From contig CAJUTC010000059.1 of the NCBI GenBank assembly GCA_910589195.1, positions 1 through 17,825 on the forward strand: 17,825 nt of DNA. The letters run 5' to 3'. This stretch comes from an uncultured Lachnospiraceae bacterium (lineage in GTDB: Bacteria > Bacillota > Clostridia > Lachnospirales > Lachnospiraceae). The position numbers and the translations under genes were made by a program. Below, in pieces: positions 1 through 8,100 of this stretch; the stretch's first letter is position 1, and every line of letters starts with the position of its first letter. The notes under the pieces were generated by a model. That model was not told the DNA's origin. It did not search any database and saw nothing but the letters and a program-made list of their open reading frames with translations.

Positions 1-55
1 GGCATGATTCGGTGAAACTCCGAAGCCGACAGTATAGTCTGGATGAAAGAAGATA
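1..55 (+). promoter_or_regulatory. FMN riboswitch (RFN element), 3' part only
   Basis: This is the conserved 3' half of the FMN-sensing aptamer that controls riboflavin genes. The hairpin TTCGG (8-12) with CCGAA (20-24) is followed by the near-invariant blocks CCGACAGTATAGTCTGG (26-42) and GGATGAAAGAAGATA (41-55). The 5' strands of the aptamer lie to the left of the window, so the element is cut by the window edge and is not necessarily broken. The intrinsic terminator at 92-128 and the rib genes starting at 221 fit the standard arrangement in Firmicutes, where bound FMN favours termination. The identification rests on recognised motif conservation and on context. Confidence 0.93.
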
Positions 56-91
56 TTCACGCAGCTTTTATGTTTTATTATATGCATATCT

Positions 92-128
92 GGCTCTGAG
101 ATGGTTTTTCCATTTCAGGGTCTTTTTT
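92..128 (+). terminator. Riboswitch-controlled intrinsic terminator
   Basis: Bases 92-104 pair with 110-122 over 13 consecutive positions, four of them G-U, around a TTTTT loop. A run of six T (123-128) follows directly. It lies 37 bases after the aptamer core and 93 bases before ribD, so it is the natural expression platform of the FMN riboswitch. The antiterminator partner strand was not worked out because part of the aptamer is missing. Confidence 0.85.
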
Positions 129-156
129 ATTTCTTGCTATCCTATATCACATCCGT

Positions 157-190
157 ATGCCCTGAGAAGATTTGTTACGGGCATTTTTTT
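157..190 (+). terminator. Second hairpin with U tract in the ribD leader
   Basis: ATGCCC (157-162) pairs with GGGCAT (179-184), and T184-T190 forms a seven-base T run. This looks like a short second intrinsic terminator, 19 bases before the ribD ribosome site. Two other pairings compete with it: CCGTA (153-157) with TACGG (176-180), and GGGCA (179-183) with TGCCC (192-196), which would put the T run in a loop. The 6-bp stem is weaker than the one at 92-128. It may therefore be a pause or switch element and not a true terminator. Confidence 0.5.
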
Positions 191-220
191 CTGCCCATCA
201 ATCAAACTGGAGGAATTTCC

Positions 221-1327
221 ATGAATGATCTTACCTACATGAAACTGGCTCTTACCCTGGCTGAAAAAGGGATCGGATGGACTTCGCCAAATCCTATGGT
301 GGGAGCTGTAATTGTAAAAGACGGACGTATCATCGGACAAGGGTATCACAAATGCCATGGCAAACTCCATGCGGAACGGGATGCCCTGGCTTCCTGCACC
401 GAATCGCCAAAAGGCGCAACTATGTACGTTACACTGGAACCCTGCTGCCATCAGGGCAAGCAGCCTCCCTGCACTGAGGCGATTTTGGAAGCCGGAATTA
501 CCCGGGTTGTTGTGGGATCCCCGGATCCCAATCCCTTGGTAGCAGGAAAAGGAATCCAGATCCTAAAAGAACACGGCGTTTTCATTACCCAATTTGTGCT
601 GGAGGAAGAATGCCAGGCATTAAACCAAATATTCTTCCACTATATCCAAACAAAAAGGCCCTATGTAACCATGAAATACGCAATGACACTAGATGGAAAA
701 ATCGCCACCCGCACCGGCGCATCCAAATGGATTACCGGGGAAGCGGCTAGAAACCACGTACAGCAGCAACGGCATCGGCATCGGGCGATTATGGTGGGGA
801 TTGGAACCGTACTTGCTGATGATCCCCTTCTTACCTGCCGGATAGAAGGAAGCCGCAGCCCTGTACGGATTGTCTGTGACAGCCAGTTGCAAACTCCCCT
901 GTCCTCACAGCTTGTTACAACTGCCCTTGCCTTTCCAACCATCCTTGCCACTTGCTGCGGCGATCCGCTTAGAAAGGAAGCATATGAAAAAAAGGGCTGC
1001 CAGGTTCTTACCCTTCCGGGGCAAAATGGCCGTGTAAACCTTACCGAATTAATGGGCGTTTTGGGAGCCATGGAAATTGACAGCATTCTGCTGGAAGGCG
1101 GCTCTTCTCTGCACTGGTCTGCTTTGGAAAGCGGAATTGTCCAAAAAGCGCTGGTTTATGTCGCGCCAAAAATATTTGGAGGGGATACCGCTAAATCCCC
1201 TGTAGGGGGAATTGGGGTTTTTCAGCCGAATCAGGCTATCCAATTCAAAGATGGAACCATAACCAGGCTGGGAGAAGATTTTCTGATTGAAAGTGAGGTA
1301 TGTCAGGATGTTTACAGGGATTATTGA
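221..1327 (+). CDS. ribD: Bifunctional riboflavin biosynthesis protein RibD (deaminase/reductase)
   Basis: RibD performs two successive cytoplasmic steps after GTP cyclohydrolase II: deamination of the diaminopyrimidine, then NADPH-dependent reduction of the ribosyl side chain. The product has 368 residues, the usual length. The N-terminal cytidine-deaminase-like domain (about 1-145) has the zinc ligands in HAE (50-52) and PCC (74-76), plus Cys84. The C-terminal reductase domain (about 148-366) opens with RPYVTMKYAMTLDGKIA and contains a GIGTVLADDP stretch typical of the family. The ATG at 221 is chosen because GGAGGA (209-214) precedes it by 6 bases. An in-frame start at 101 would lie inside the leader terminator. 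It is the first gene of the operon under the FMN riboswitch, and ribE begins inside its last codons. Confidence 0.97.
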   Translation: MNDLTYMKLALTLAEKGIGWTSPNPMVGAVIVKDGRIIGQGYHKCHGKLHAERDALASCTESPKGATMYVTLEPCCHQGKQPPCTEAILEAGITRVVVGSPDPNPLVAGKGIQILKEHGVFITQFVLEEECQALNQIFFHYIQTKRPYVTMKYAMTLDGKIATRTGASKWITGEAARNHVQQQRHRHRAIMVGIGTVLADDPLLTCRIEGSRSPVRIVCDSQLQTPLSSQLVTTALAFPTILATCCGDPLRKEAYEKKGCQVLTLPGQNGRVNLTELMGVLGAMEIDSILLEGGSSLHWSALESGIVQKALVYVAPKIFGGDTAKSPVGGIGVFQPNQAIQFKDGTITRLGEDFLIESEVCQDVYRDY

Positions 1328-2003
1328 AGAAATCGGAACCATTGAACGAATTCAAAAGGGCGCCTGCTCTGCCATCCTTTCCATCCGGGCCAGCATGGTA
1401 ACAAACGGTTCTAAAATCGGCGACAGCATCGCCGTCAACGGCGTCTGCCTGACCATTACTTCCTTTTTGCCTTATGGTTTTTGTGCCGATGTGATGCATG
1501 AAACCATAAACCGGTCAGCGCTTATTGGCTTAATGTCTGGAAGCCTGGTGAACTTAGAGCGGGCTATGGCGGCAAATGGCCGTTTCGGCGGCCACATTGT
1601 GGCCGGACATGTAGACGGCACAGGAACGATTACACAAATCAAAAAGGATGATAACGCGTTCTGGTACACCATCGCCGCTTCCCCGTCCATCACCCGATAT
1701 ATTGTAGAAAAGGGATCCATTGCCATTGACGGGATTAGCTTAACCGTAGCAGACACCAAAACAGCAGAATTTCGCATTTGCGCCATCCCCCACACCATAA
1801 GGGCAACTACCTTAAACTATCGGAAACCTGGCGATCTGGTTAATCTGGAAACCGATATCATCGGGAAATATATAGAACGTTTTTTAAACTTCCCTTCTGG
1901 AAAGCTGCCTTTTTCAGAACCATCCGGCCCAAAAAAACAGCCTGAAACCAGTCTGTTAACCAGAGAATTTCTGATGAAGCATGGTTTCGGAGCAGGCTCA
2001 TAA
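1308..2003 (+). CDS. ribE: Riboflavin synthase alpha chain
   Basis: The enzyme dismutates two molecules of 6,7-dimethyl-8-ribityllumazine to riboflavin plus the diaminopyrimidine, the last step of the pathway. The product has 231 residues. It begins with the classic MFTGIIEE and has two homologous lumazine-binding barrels, marked by NGVCLTIT (44-51) and DGISLTVA (141-148). GGHIVAGHVDG (94-104) leads into the second barrel. The tail after IGKYIERF is about 35 residues, somewhat longer than usual, and rich in Pro and Ser. The start at 1308 overlaps the end of ribD by 20 bases, which suggests translational coupling. An upstream in-frame TTG at 1287 was rejected because the family starts at MFTG. 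Confidence 0.96.
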   Translation: MFTGIIEEIGTIERIQKGACSAILSIRASMVTNGSKIGDSIAVNGVCLTITSFLPYGFCADVMHETINRSALIGLMSGSLVNLERAMAANGRFGGHIVAGHVDGTGTITQIKKDDNAFWYTIAASPSITRYIVEKGSIAIDGISLTVADTKTAEFRICAIPHTIRATTLNYRKPGDLVNLETDIIGKYIERFLNFPSGKLPFSEPSGPKKQPETSLLTREFLMKHGFGAGS

Positions 2004-2056
2004 GCTTTGGCAGAAATTCGATTTATCTGTTATTATGAATAAGGAGGAAGACCTAT

Positions 2057-3259
2057 ATGAATTTATTTGATCCCATTGAGAAGGCTCTAAAAGATTTAAA
2101 AAAGGGGAAAATTATCCTGGCTGTGGATAACCCGGATCGGGAAAACGAAGGTGATTTTATCTGCGCCGCCGAATTCGCAACCACCGAAAACATTAACTTT
2201 ATGGCAACCTACGGAAAAGGCCTGATCTGTATGCCCATGTCCCAACACTATGTAAACAAACTTCAAATCCCTCAAATGGTAACCCAAAACACAGATAACC
2301 ATGAAACCGCATTTACCGTTTCCATTGATCATGTAAGCACTACTACCGGAATTTCCGCCGCCGAGCGCTCAGTTACCGCTATGAAATGTGTGGAAGAGCA
2401 CGCAAAACCTGAAGACTTCCGCCGCCCGGGACATATGTTCCCCCTACTTGCCAAAAAGAATGGGGTTTTGGAGCGCAATGGCCATACCGAAGCTACTGTG
2501 GATCTTTTGCGTTTGGCCGGGTTAAAGGAATGCGGCCTTTGCTGCGAGATTATGAGGGAAGATGGAACTATGATGCGGACGGAAGAATTGGCCAGTCTGG
2601 CAAAGCAGTGGAACATGGCCTTTATTACCATCCGGGATTTACAGGCCTATCGAAAACGCCATGAAATGTTAGTTGACCGGGTAACCACTACGAATATGCC
2701 TACTAAATACGGGCACTTTACCGCTTATGGCTATGTAAACCGTTTAAATGGAGAACATCATGTAGCATTAGTAAAAGGAGATATTGGCAACGGTGAACAA
2801 GTGTTATGCCGTGTCCACTCCGAATGCCTGACCGGAGATACCTTCGGTTCCCTGCGGTGCGACTGCGGCCAGCAGTTTGCGGCTGCTATGTCAAAAATTG
2901 AGGCCAACGGGCGTGGCATCCTTTTATACATGCGCCAGGAAGGGCGAGGAATCGGTTTGATTAATAAACTGCGTGCTTATGAATTGCAGGAAAAAGGAAT
3001 GGATACCTTGGAAGCTAATCTGGCCCTGGGATTTGGCGGGGATGAACGGGAATATTATATCGGCGCTCAGATCCTTCGGGATTTAGGCGTAAAAACCCTT
3101 CGCCTTCTTACCAATAACCCAGATAAAGTTTATCAGCTTTCTGATTTTGGGATGCAGATTACAGAGCGAGTCCCCATTCAAATGGATGCTACCAAGGAAG
3201 ATTTGTTCTACTTAAAAACCAAACAGAAAAAAATGGGACATATCCTGTATTACAATTAA
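2057..3259 (+). CDS. ribBA: Bifunctional DHBP synthase / GTP cyclohydrolase II
   Basis: This 400-residue fusion supplies both inputs of the pathway. The N-terminal half (about 1-203) makes 3,4-dihydroxy-2-butanone 4-phosphate from ribulose 5-phosphate and shows DRENEGDF (27-34), STTTGIS (94-100), RPGHMFPL (123-130) and HTEATVDL (143-150). The C-terminal half (about 206-373) is GTP cyclohydrolase II. It has the zinc cysteines 257, 268 and 270 in the stretch RVHSECLTGD...RCDCG, and the RQEGRGIGL loop (293-301). All key residues of both halves are present. The start at 2057 follows AAGGAGGAAG (2041-2050) with 6 bases between. A 53-base gap separates it from ribE. Confidence 0.97.
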   Translation: MNLFDPIEKALKDLKKGKIILAVDNPDRENEGDFICAAEFATTENINFMATYGKGLICMPMSQHYVNKLQIPQMVTQNTDNHETAFTVSIDHVSTTTGISAAERSVTAMKCVEEHAKPEDFRRPGHMFPLLAKKNGVLERNGHTEATVDLLRLAGLKECGLCCEIMREDGTMMRTEELASLAKQWNMAFITIRDLQAYRKRHEMLVDRVTTTNMPTKYGHFTAYGYVNRLNGEHHVALVKGDIGNGEQVLCRVHSECLTGDTFGSLRCDCGQQFAAAMSKIEANGRGILLYMRQEGRGIGLINKLRAYELQEKGMDTLEANLALGFGGDEREYYIGAQILRDLGVKTLRLLTNNPDKVYQLSDFGMQITERVPIQMDATKEDLFYLKTKQKKMGHILYYN

Positions 3260-3304
3260 TGTTTTAAACAGATACTTGGGAAACCTTCTCCTGACGTGAC
3301 GGGT

Positions 3305-3379
3305 CTGGTCAAAACAGGAAAAATAATCTCCGAGCAGTGCATCTGCCCTTTTTGTTCTGCTTTGGCCAGTCTTATTTTT
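3305..3379 (+). terminator. Long imperfect hairpin between ribBA and ribH, attenuator-like
   Basis: CTGGTCAAA (3305-3313) pairs with TTTGGCCAG (3361-3369) over 9 bp. Inside, ACAGGAAAAA pairs imperfectly with TTTTTGTTCTGC, and the tip is GCAG (3334-3337) with CTGC (3343-3346). The 3' flank CTTATTTTT (3371-3379) is U-rich. The shape is that of an intrinsic terminator lying inside an operon. It could lower ribH expression, protect an mRNA end, or mark a boundary before a separate ribH promoter. No convincing sigma-A promoter was seen in the remaining 60 bases before ribH. Confidence 0.5.
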
Positions 3380-3440
3380 GCGAAGGAGTTTCGTAATTGT
3401 CTAATTTAGTAGTTAAAATTAAGAAAAGGAGAATACTTCT

Positions 3441-3908
3441 ATGAAAACTTATGAAGGAAATTTGGTGTCAAAGGATATTAAGGTAGGCATTGTGGTGGCT
3501 CGTTTCAATGAATTTATTACTTCCAAGCTGGTAAGCGGCGCTATAGACGGTCTGATCCGCCATGATGTAAAAGAAGCGGATATTCAGGTAGCATGGGTGC
3601 CAGGAGCATTTGAAATCCCCTTGATCGCTTCAAAAATGGCAAACAGCGGAAAATACCACGCTGTAATCTGCTTAGGAGCCGTAATCCGTGGCAGCACCAG
3701 CCATTATGATTACGTGTGCAGCGAAGTATCCAAAGGAATTGCCTCCGTTTCCCTTTCTTCTGGCATTCCGGTTATGTTTGGCGTGCTGACTACCGAAAAC
3801 ATTGAACAAGCAATCGAACGAGCCGGGACAAAGGCAGGAAATAAAGGTTATGACTGTGCGCTTGGCGCCATCGAAATGATAAATCTAATCCGGGAAATCG
3901 AATCATAA
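3441..3908 (+). CDS. ribH: 6,7-dimethyl-8-ribityllumazine synthase
   Basis: RibH condenses the pyrimidine from RibD (after dephosphorylation) with 3,4-dihydroxy-2-butanone 4-phosphate from RibBA, giving the lumazine used by RibE. The product has 155 residues, the family norm. Visible signatures are RFNEF (21-25), WVPGAFEIP (52-60), GAVIRGSTSHYDYV with the catalytic-region His88, and AGTKAGNKG (128-136). The start follows AAAAGGAGAA (3424-3433), 7 bases upstream. It is the last gene of the operon, separated from ribBA by 181 bases that hold the long hairpin, and is followed at once by a large terminator-like inverted repeat. Confidence 0.97.
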   Translation: MKTYEGNLVSKDIKVGIVVARFNEFITSKLVSGAIDGLIRHDVKEADIQVAWVPGAFEIPLIASKMANSGKYHAVICLGAVIRGSTSHYDYVCSEVSKGIASVSLSSGIPVMFGVLTTENIEQAIERAGTKAGNKGYDCALGAIEMINLIREIES

Positions 3909-3911
3909 ATT

Positions 3912-3975
3912 ACAGCCAGCGTGGCCTGAAGAACGCTGAAAAAGATTCTGCGTTCTTCAAGCCCGCGCTGGCTGT
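3912..3975. terminator. Large inverted repeat between convergent genes, probable bidirectional terminator
   Basis: The outer arms ACAGCCAGCG (3912-3921) and CGCTGGCTGT (3966-3975) pair perfectly over 10 bp. The inner arms TGAAGAACGC (3927-3936) and GCGTTCTTCA (3950-3959) pair perfectly over another 10 bp, with a short internal loop between. It begins 3 bases after the ribH stop and also lies downstream of the convergent gene ending at 4070. Flanks are only moderately T-rich on either strand, so it may act mainly as a 3'-end stabiliser. The rest of the gap to 4069 holds only a short imperfect direct repeat (3977-3989 and 3992-4004). Confidence 0.7.
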
Positions 3976-4069
3976 TACTTCATTCTTAAAACTTCATTCC
4001 TTAACTTTCATGCTTTCATCTTCTGTTTATCGGTACATTACGCTCTAATGTTCCATCTTCTGCCGCAAG

Positions 4070-4936
4070 TTATACTTTCTTATCAATCCGGATTGGAATG
4101 TTAAACTGGCTTACATCCAGTTTTTCCAGATATCCGTCAGGCACCAGGTTAACCGGCTTTTGCAAATTTCCATTTTTTAGGAGTAAATGGGAATCCCATT
4201 TGATACCATCAAAATCCTGTGCGGTCTTATACTCATACGAAGCAATGGAATTCCCGGTGTAGGCCTGATAGCGGCTTTCCACATCTTTTGCGATTCCCAT
4301 AAGCTGCTCTTTTGCCGCGGCAATTTGCTCTAATGCTTCTTTCACGCTTCCTGCGCCTTTTAATCCCTGGGAAATTTCATTGATTCTGTCATGGAGATCA
4401 CCTAGCTGCTCCTTTGCCACTTCTCCATAAGCTTTTCCATAAAGCCGATCCGCATGGTCAATCCGGAAATGGGAGATCCCAAGGCTGGCCCCAGTCATCC
4501 AAGACATATCCTGGTACTGCTTTTGTGTCCACTCTTCAATAGCCTGGGCTTTTTCCGTATTCCCCTCTCCCACAGCCTTATCATATTCCTCCTGCAGATA
4601 CTTTAACTGTTCTTCCATACCTGTCAGGTTATCTACCACATTCCCAGCACCTTGGTAGTACTGTTCCATCTCACCGGCCATGGCCTTTGGAACATCTTTT
4701 GCGCTAACCAAAAATTCAGAGTATGTTGACTGGTCAATGGTAAGCAAAGCCGCCTGCTTCTTCTGTGTTTCTTCTTCCTTACCGCTCTTAATCCCGGAAA
4801 CTTTCTGCAGAAACTCCTGATTTTGAATTACTTTTCTGGCCTCTGCAGCCCTCATCGAACCAGTTAAAAACTGGTTGTTCATCTTCTGGCGCCCCATTAC
4901 CTGGGACCAGAAGGCGTTCTGGGTATTAATCGTCAT
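4070..4936 (-). CDS. Cysteine-free helical protein of unknown function
   Basis: I do not recognise this 288-residue protein. It has no signal peptide, membrane segment or cysteine, and is predominantly helix-forming, with heptad-like charged stretches at about 100-145 and 160-220. The N-terminal 50 residues are rich in Gln, Asn and Met. The last 70 contain more beta-like sequence ending in NIPIRIDKKV. The ATG at 4936 is chosen because a near-perfect AAGGAGGTGG lies 4 bases upstream; an in-frame ATG 9 codons earlier has no comparable site. A promoter-like sequence at 5039-5067 suggests its own transcript, although it is codirectional with the giant surface-protein gene 171 bases upstream. Absence of cysteine would suit an exported or extracellular protein, but that is inference. 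Confidence 0.85.
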   Translation of the reverse strand: MTINTQNAFWSQVMGRQKMNNQFLTGSMRAAEARKVIQNQEFLQKVSGIKSGKEEETQKKQAALLTIDQSTYSEFLVSAKDVPKAMAGEMEQYYQGAGNVVDNLTGMEEQLKYLQEEYDKAVGEGNTEKAQAIEEWTQKQYQDMSWMTGASLGISHFRIDHADRLYGKAYGEVAKEQLGDLHDRINEISQGLKGAGSVKEALEQIAAAKEQLMGIAKDVESRYQAYTGNSIASYEYKTAQDFDGIKWDSHLLLKNGNLQKPVNLVPDGYLEKLDVSQFNIPIRIDKKV

Positions 4937-4940
4937 GGCG

Positions 4941-4950
4941 CCACCTCCTT
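4941..4950 (-). promoter_or_regulatory. Strong ribosome binding site deciding the start of the 288-residue protein
   Basis: Read on the - strand this is AAGGAGGTGG, almost complete complementarity to the 16S rRNA tail, 4 bases before the ATG ending at 4936 (7 bases counted from GGAGG). It fixes the start and predicts strong translation. Confidence 0.85.
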
Positions 4951-5038
4951 TTATCACTTTCATTTGTTTCTTTTGAATCTGAATTTAGCCATTCTTTTCA
5001 CTCTGGTAAATCATGTCAGAATCGGAAACAAATACTAT

Positions 5039-5067
5039 ATTATATATCGGCTACAGTATCCTGAAAA
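5039..5067 (-). promoter_or_regulatory. Candidate sigma-A promoter for the 288-residue protein gene
   Basis: On the - strand, TTTTCA (5062-5067, four of six matches to TTGACA) is followed after 17 bases by a perfect TATAAT (5039-5044). This gives a leader of roughly 95 bases before the start at 4936. The AT-rich context raises the chance of a random match to the -10. Confidence 0.45.
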
Positions 5068-5078
5068 TAAGAATGTTG

Positions 5079-5092
5079 ACAGCGCCTGCTGT
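5079..5092 (-). terminator. Weak hairpin after the giant gene
   Basis: ACAGC and GCTGT form a 5-bp stem with a 4-base loop, 15 bases after the stop codon at 5108. The downstream - strand sequence CAACATTCTTATTTTC is only partly U-rich. If it does not terminate well, the giant gene and the 288-residue gene could be cotranscribed. Confidence 0.3.
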
Positions 5093-5107
5093 AATGAAAA
5101 CCATTAT

Positions 5108-8100
5108 TTATAAGGAATCCTTTCGGTGATTCTTCCTGCGTCTGGCTTCCCAGGAAATGCCTGCGCCCATTAATGACAGCAGCCATACAATCAGCCACAT
5201 ATTCGTCCTGGAAGAATCCCCTGTCCTGGGCATCATTTTGCCAGCTAAAGGAATTTCATCTTCTGGAAGATAAACAAATTCTTCCGTTTCCGGATCCCAT
5301 ACCTTCCTGTATGCCCTGGGTACGCCATCTTCCATAATAATCACCCGATCTGGGCTGTTTGGAGCATTGGGATCTGGAAGCTCTGGCAATATGGGAGTTT
5401 CCATTTCCTCTGAGGGAGCTGATTCTGGCGTCGGAGCTGGTTCCTCCGGCTGGGTTGGCTCGCCTAGCATTGGTTCTGATGGCTGTACAGGCGGATTGGT
5501 TGGATCCGCCGGATCATTGCCGCCGCCATTTCCTCCCGGACTATCGGGATGTGGCCGTGTAGGCGGATTTTCCGGATCTGTAGGGCTGCTGGGATCCTTT
5601 GGATTTTCCGGTTCTTTTGGATCGCTGGGATCCTTTGGATTTTCCGGTTCTTTTGGATCGCTGGGATCCTTTGGATTTTCCGGTTCTTTTGGATCGCTGG
5701 GATCTTTTGGATTTTCCGGTTCTTTTGGATCGCTGGGGTTCTTGGGATCTTCCGGATTCGTAGGTTTCTTTATGTTAACAAACATGACCTCCTCTACTAC
5801 CATTGGATCCTTTCCGTCCTCTATCTTTTCCATATGCAATTCGGCATATAAGCCCTTTGTAACGGTAACTACTGCCTTATAGATAGACCTATCATAGGTA
5901 ATCCCTGATTTTCCTTCATTAACTTCCTCAATCTGGTAGCGATAAACCCCTTCCTTCTCATAAACAATGGTACCAAAGGAAAACGTTCCGTCTGAACGGT
6001 TCTTTACCTCTTTCACCTTCCCATCGCCCGACACTCTGCTTCCTTCTGGCATTGGCGTTTTTTGGTCTGCCTTTAACGCAAAGGTAAAGCTTCCTTCAGC
6101 CAGTTCTCCGCCTCTCAGCTCCTTTTTCCTATGCAGGTTTAATTGGCCTGACTTTGCATTTGTAACGTCAATCTCTACCATGCTATCATCATAAACCATC
6201 CCGGTAAGTTGGTTTCCTTCCTTCCTGGCCATAACCAGAGAACATTCATACCCGGTTCCCTCTGGCAAGCCGGAAACCACCAGGGTGTCATTTTCTTTTA
6301 CACTTATTTTTGAACCGGATTGAAGGTAGGCGGTGACCCCATTTTGCGTTTGGTACGGGAAGCTTCCTTTTAATTCCGTTCCTTCTGGATTCATCAATTT
6401 GATTTGAATGCTCTTTTCTGTTCCTTCGGTTCCGTCTTGAACTGGATTAAGCAAGAGCCTGCCGTCAGTGCCAACCATCCCTTTCTGGAAACTGTGGAAT
6501 TTTGTATGATGAACCAAAATGGAGGTTATATAATCGTTAGCCCTGGTTTCTTCTACTGTATATTTGGTATCTTTGGGTAAATCGAACAGCTTAATAATGC
6601 CTCCGTCCGCCAACTCCAGTTCCCATTTCTTTGTATGTCCTTCGGAGCTTGAATTTTCCGTTACATTGATTACTTTCGCGCCTTTACCGTTACGCTGGTA
6701 CACTTGTTTTAAGCTATCCTGGCTGCTTAGTGTAAGAGTAAACCGGAACGGCTTGCTTTCCTCTCCGTGAACGGTATTAATCTTTTTGAGAATCAGGCCG
6801 GACTTGTAGTTCTCAAAACGGATTTCTGTTTGTCCGTTTTCACCATTATTGTAAATGATCCCCTCCGTGCTCTTATGGTCTGATCCGTTGGTGGTTTTTT
6901 GGCTGCGTATTTTGTAATACCTTACGCCGCCTGGCGGAACCATTTGTATACTTTCTCCGGCATTTAGATGCAGGCTGATTACTTCCTGTCCCTGGCCTGC
7001 CTCTTTTCCATCACCTCCCTGATGATAGGAATAAGGCCCCTGAATTATGGATTTATTTTGATCCAGAAAACTGATTTTATAATCCGTTTGTTCGCCTATT
7101 TCACTGTTAAGAGTAAATGCGCCATTAGTAATTTCTTCTACATTCTCATAGCAAACCGTAATATTAGTTTGATAATCCTGCCCATTCTTTTCCGTAACCT
7201 TATACTGGGTTCCTACAGGCAAATCAAAAATTTCAATGCTTTCATTGTCAACTAATGAAAATGAAGCCTTTCTGTTCTGGTTTTGGTTCTGATCCTGGTT
7301 CTGGTTTTTGAATTCTAATGTACCTGACCCACTCTCTTCATTATTAAATATTTTTCGGTAACGATATGAGTCAGCCAACCCTACTGAGTGGGACAACTCA
7401 ATTTCAAATTCGAACTCCTTGTCTTGATCCTCTGATAATCCGTTTACCTTTTTGCTGATGATTAAACCGGCCTGGCTTCCTTCCCCCAGCTTAAGAGTGC
7501 CATTGCTCATAATGCCGCCGCCATGGGTTGTTGATGTATTACCGGAAACAAAAACTGTAGCTATTCGTTCCGCTTTCTGCCGGTCTTCTGCCTGTGGCGC
7601 AGCGGTCAAAGCCATCCATCCGGTTGCAAATTTGCTGGAATTTCCCGAAATATTGATCAGTCCCCAATCTTCCGGGTCAAATTGCTTATTGCCATCCACC
7701 TTGCGTAAACTATTGGCATAAGTCCCGACCCAATCTGCATCACCGCCACCTAACATATGGCTATATACAATGCTGTTTCCGGCGGAATAAAAATCCTGGA
7801 AACCGCCTTCCAAAAATACGGGATAAAAGGTAGTTGACTCTACGATGGTCCGATCATCGGATTTGGCCGTCCCATCTCCCCGCTTTGTTAAGCCGGTTCC
7901 GTTGGCATGATTGTCATAAATCCCGGCGCCCTTAAGGGCAAATATCTGAACATTGCCGGTAGAACAGCCTCCTACGCCGCCGCCAAAACCATCGGCTGTA
8001 TTTTCCGTTACCAGCAGATTTTGAATTTCTACATTAGCCCCGGTATTAATAAACACACCACCGCCGCCCCAGTCAAACTGGGTTTCCGTCCGGTTATTTG

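Noticed and set aside
101..220. Upstream in-frame extension of ribD
   Set aside because: It would run through the riboswitch terminators, and the ATG at 221 has a good ribosome site and matches the family N-terminus.
5075..5100. Perfect TTGACA on the + strand at 5075-5080 region
   Set aside because: No -10 element lies at 16-18 bases, and downstream there is only sequence antisense to the giant gene.
5367..5882. Open frame on the + strand rich in Gly, Ser and Phe
   Set aside because: It is the antisense shadow of the 36-bp repeat array in the giant gene. The apparent repeat protein follows from the Pro-rich coding repeats, and no ribosome site or promoter supports it.
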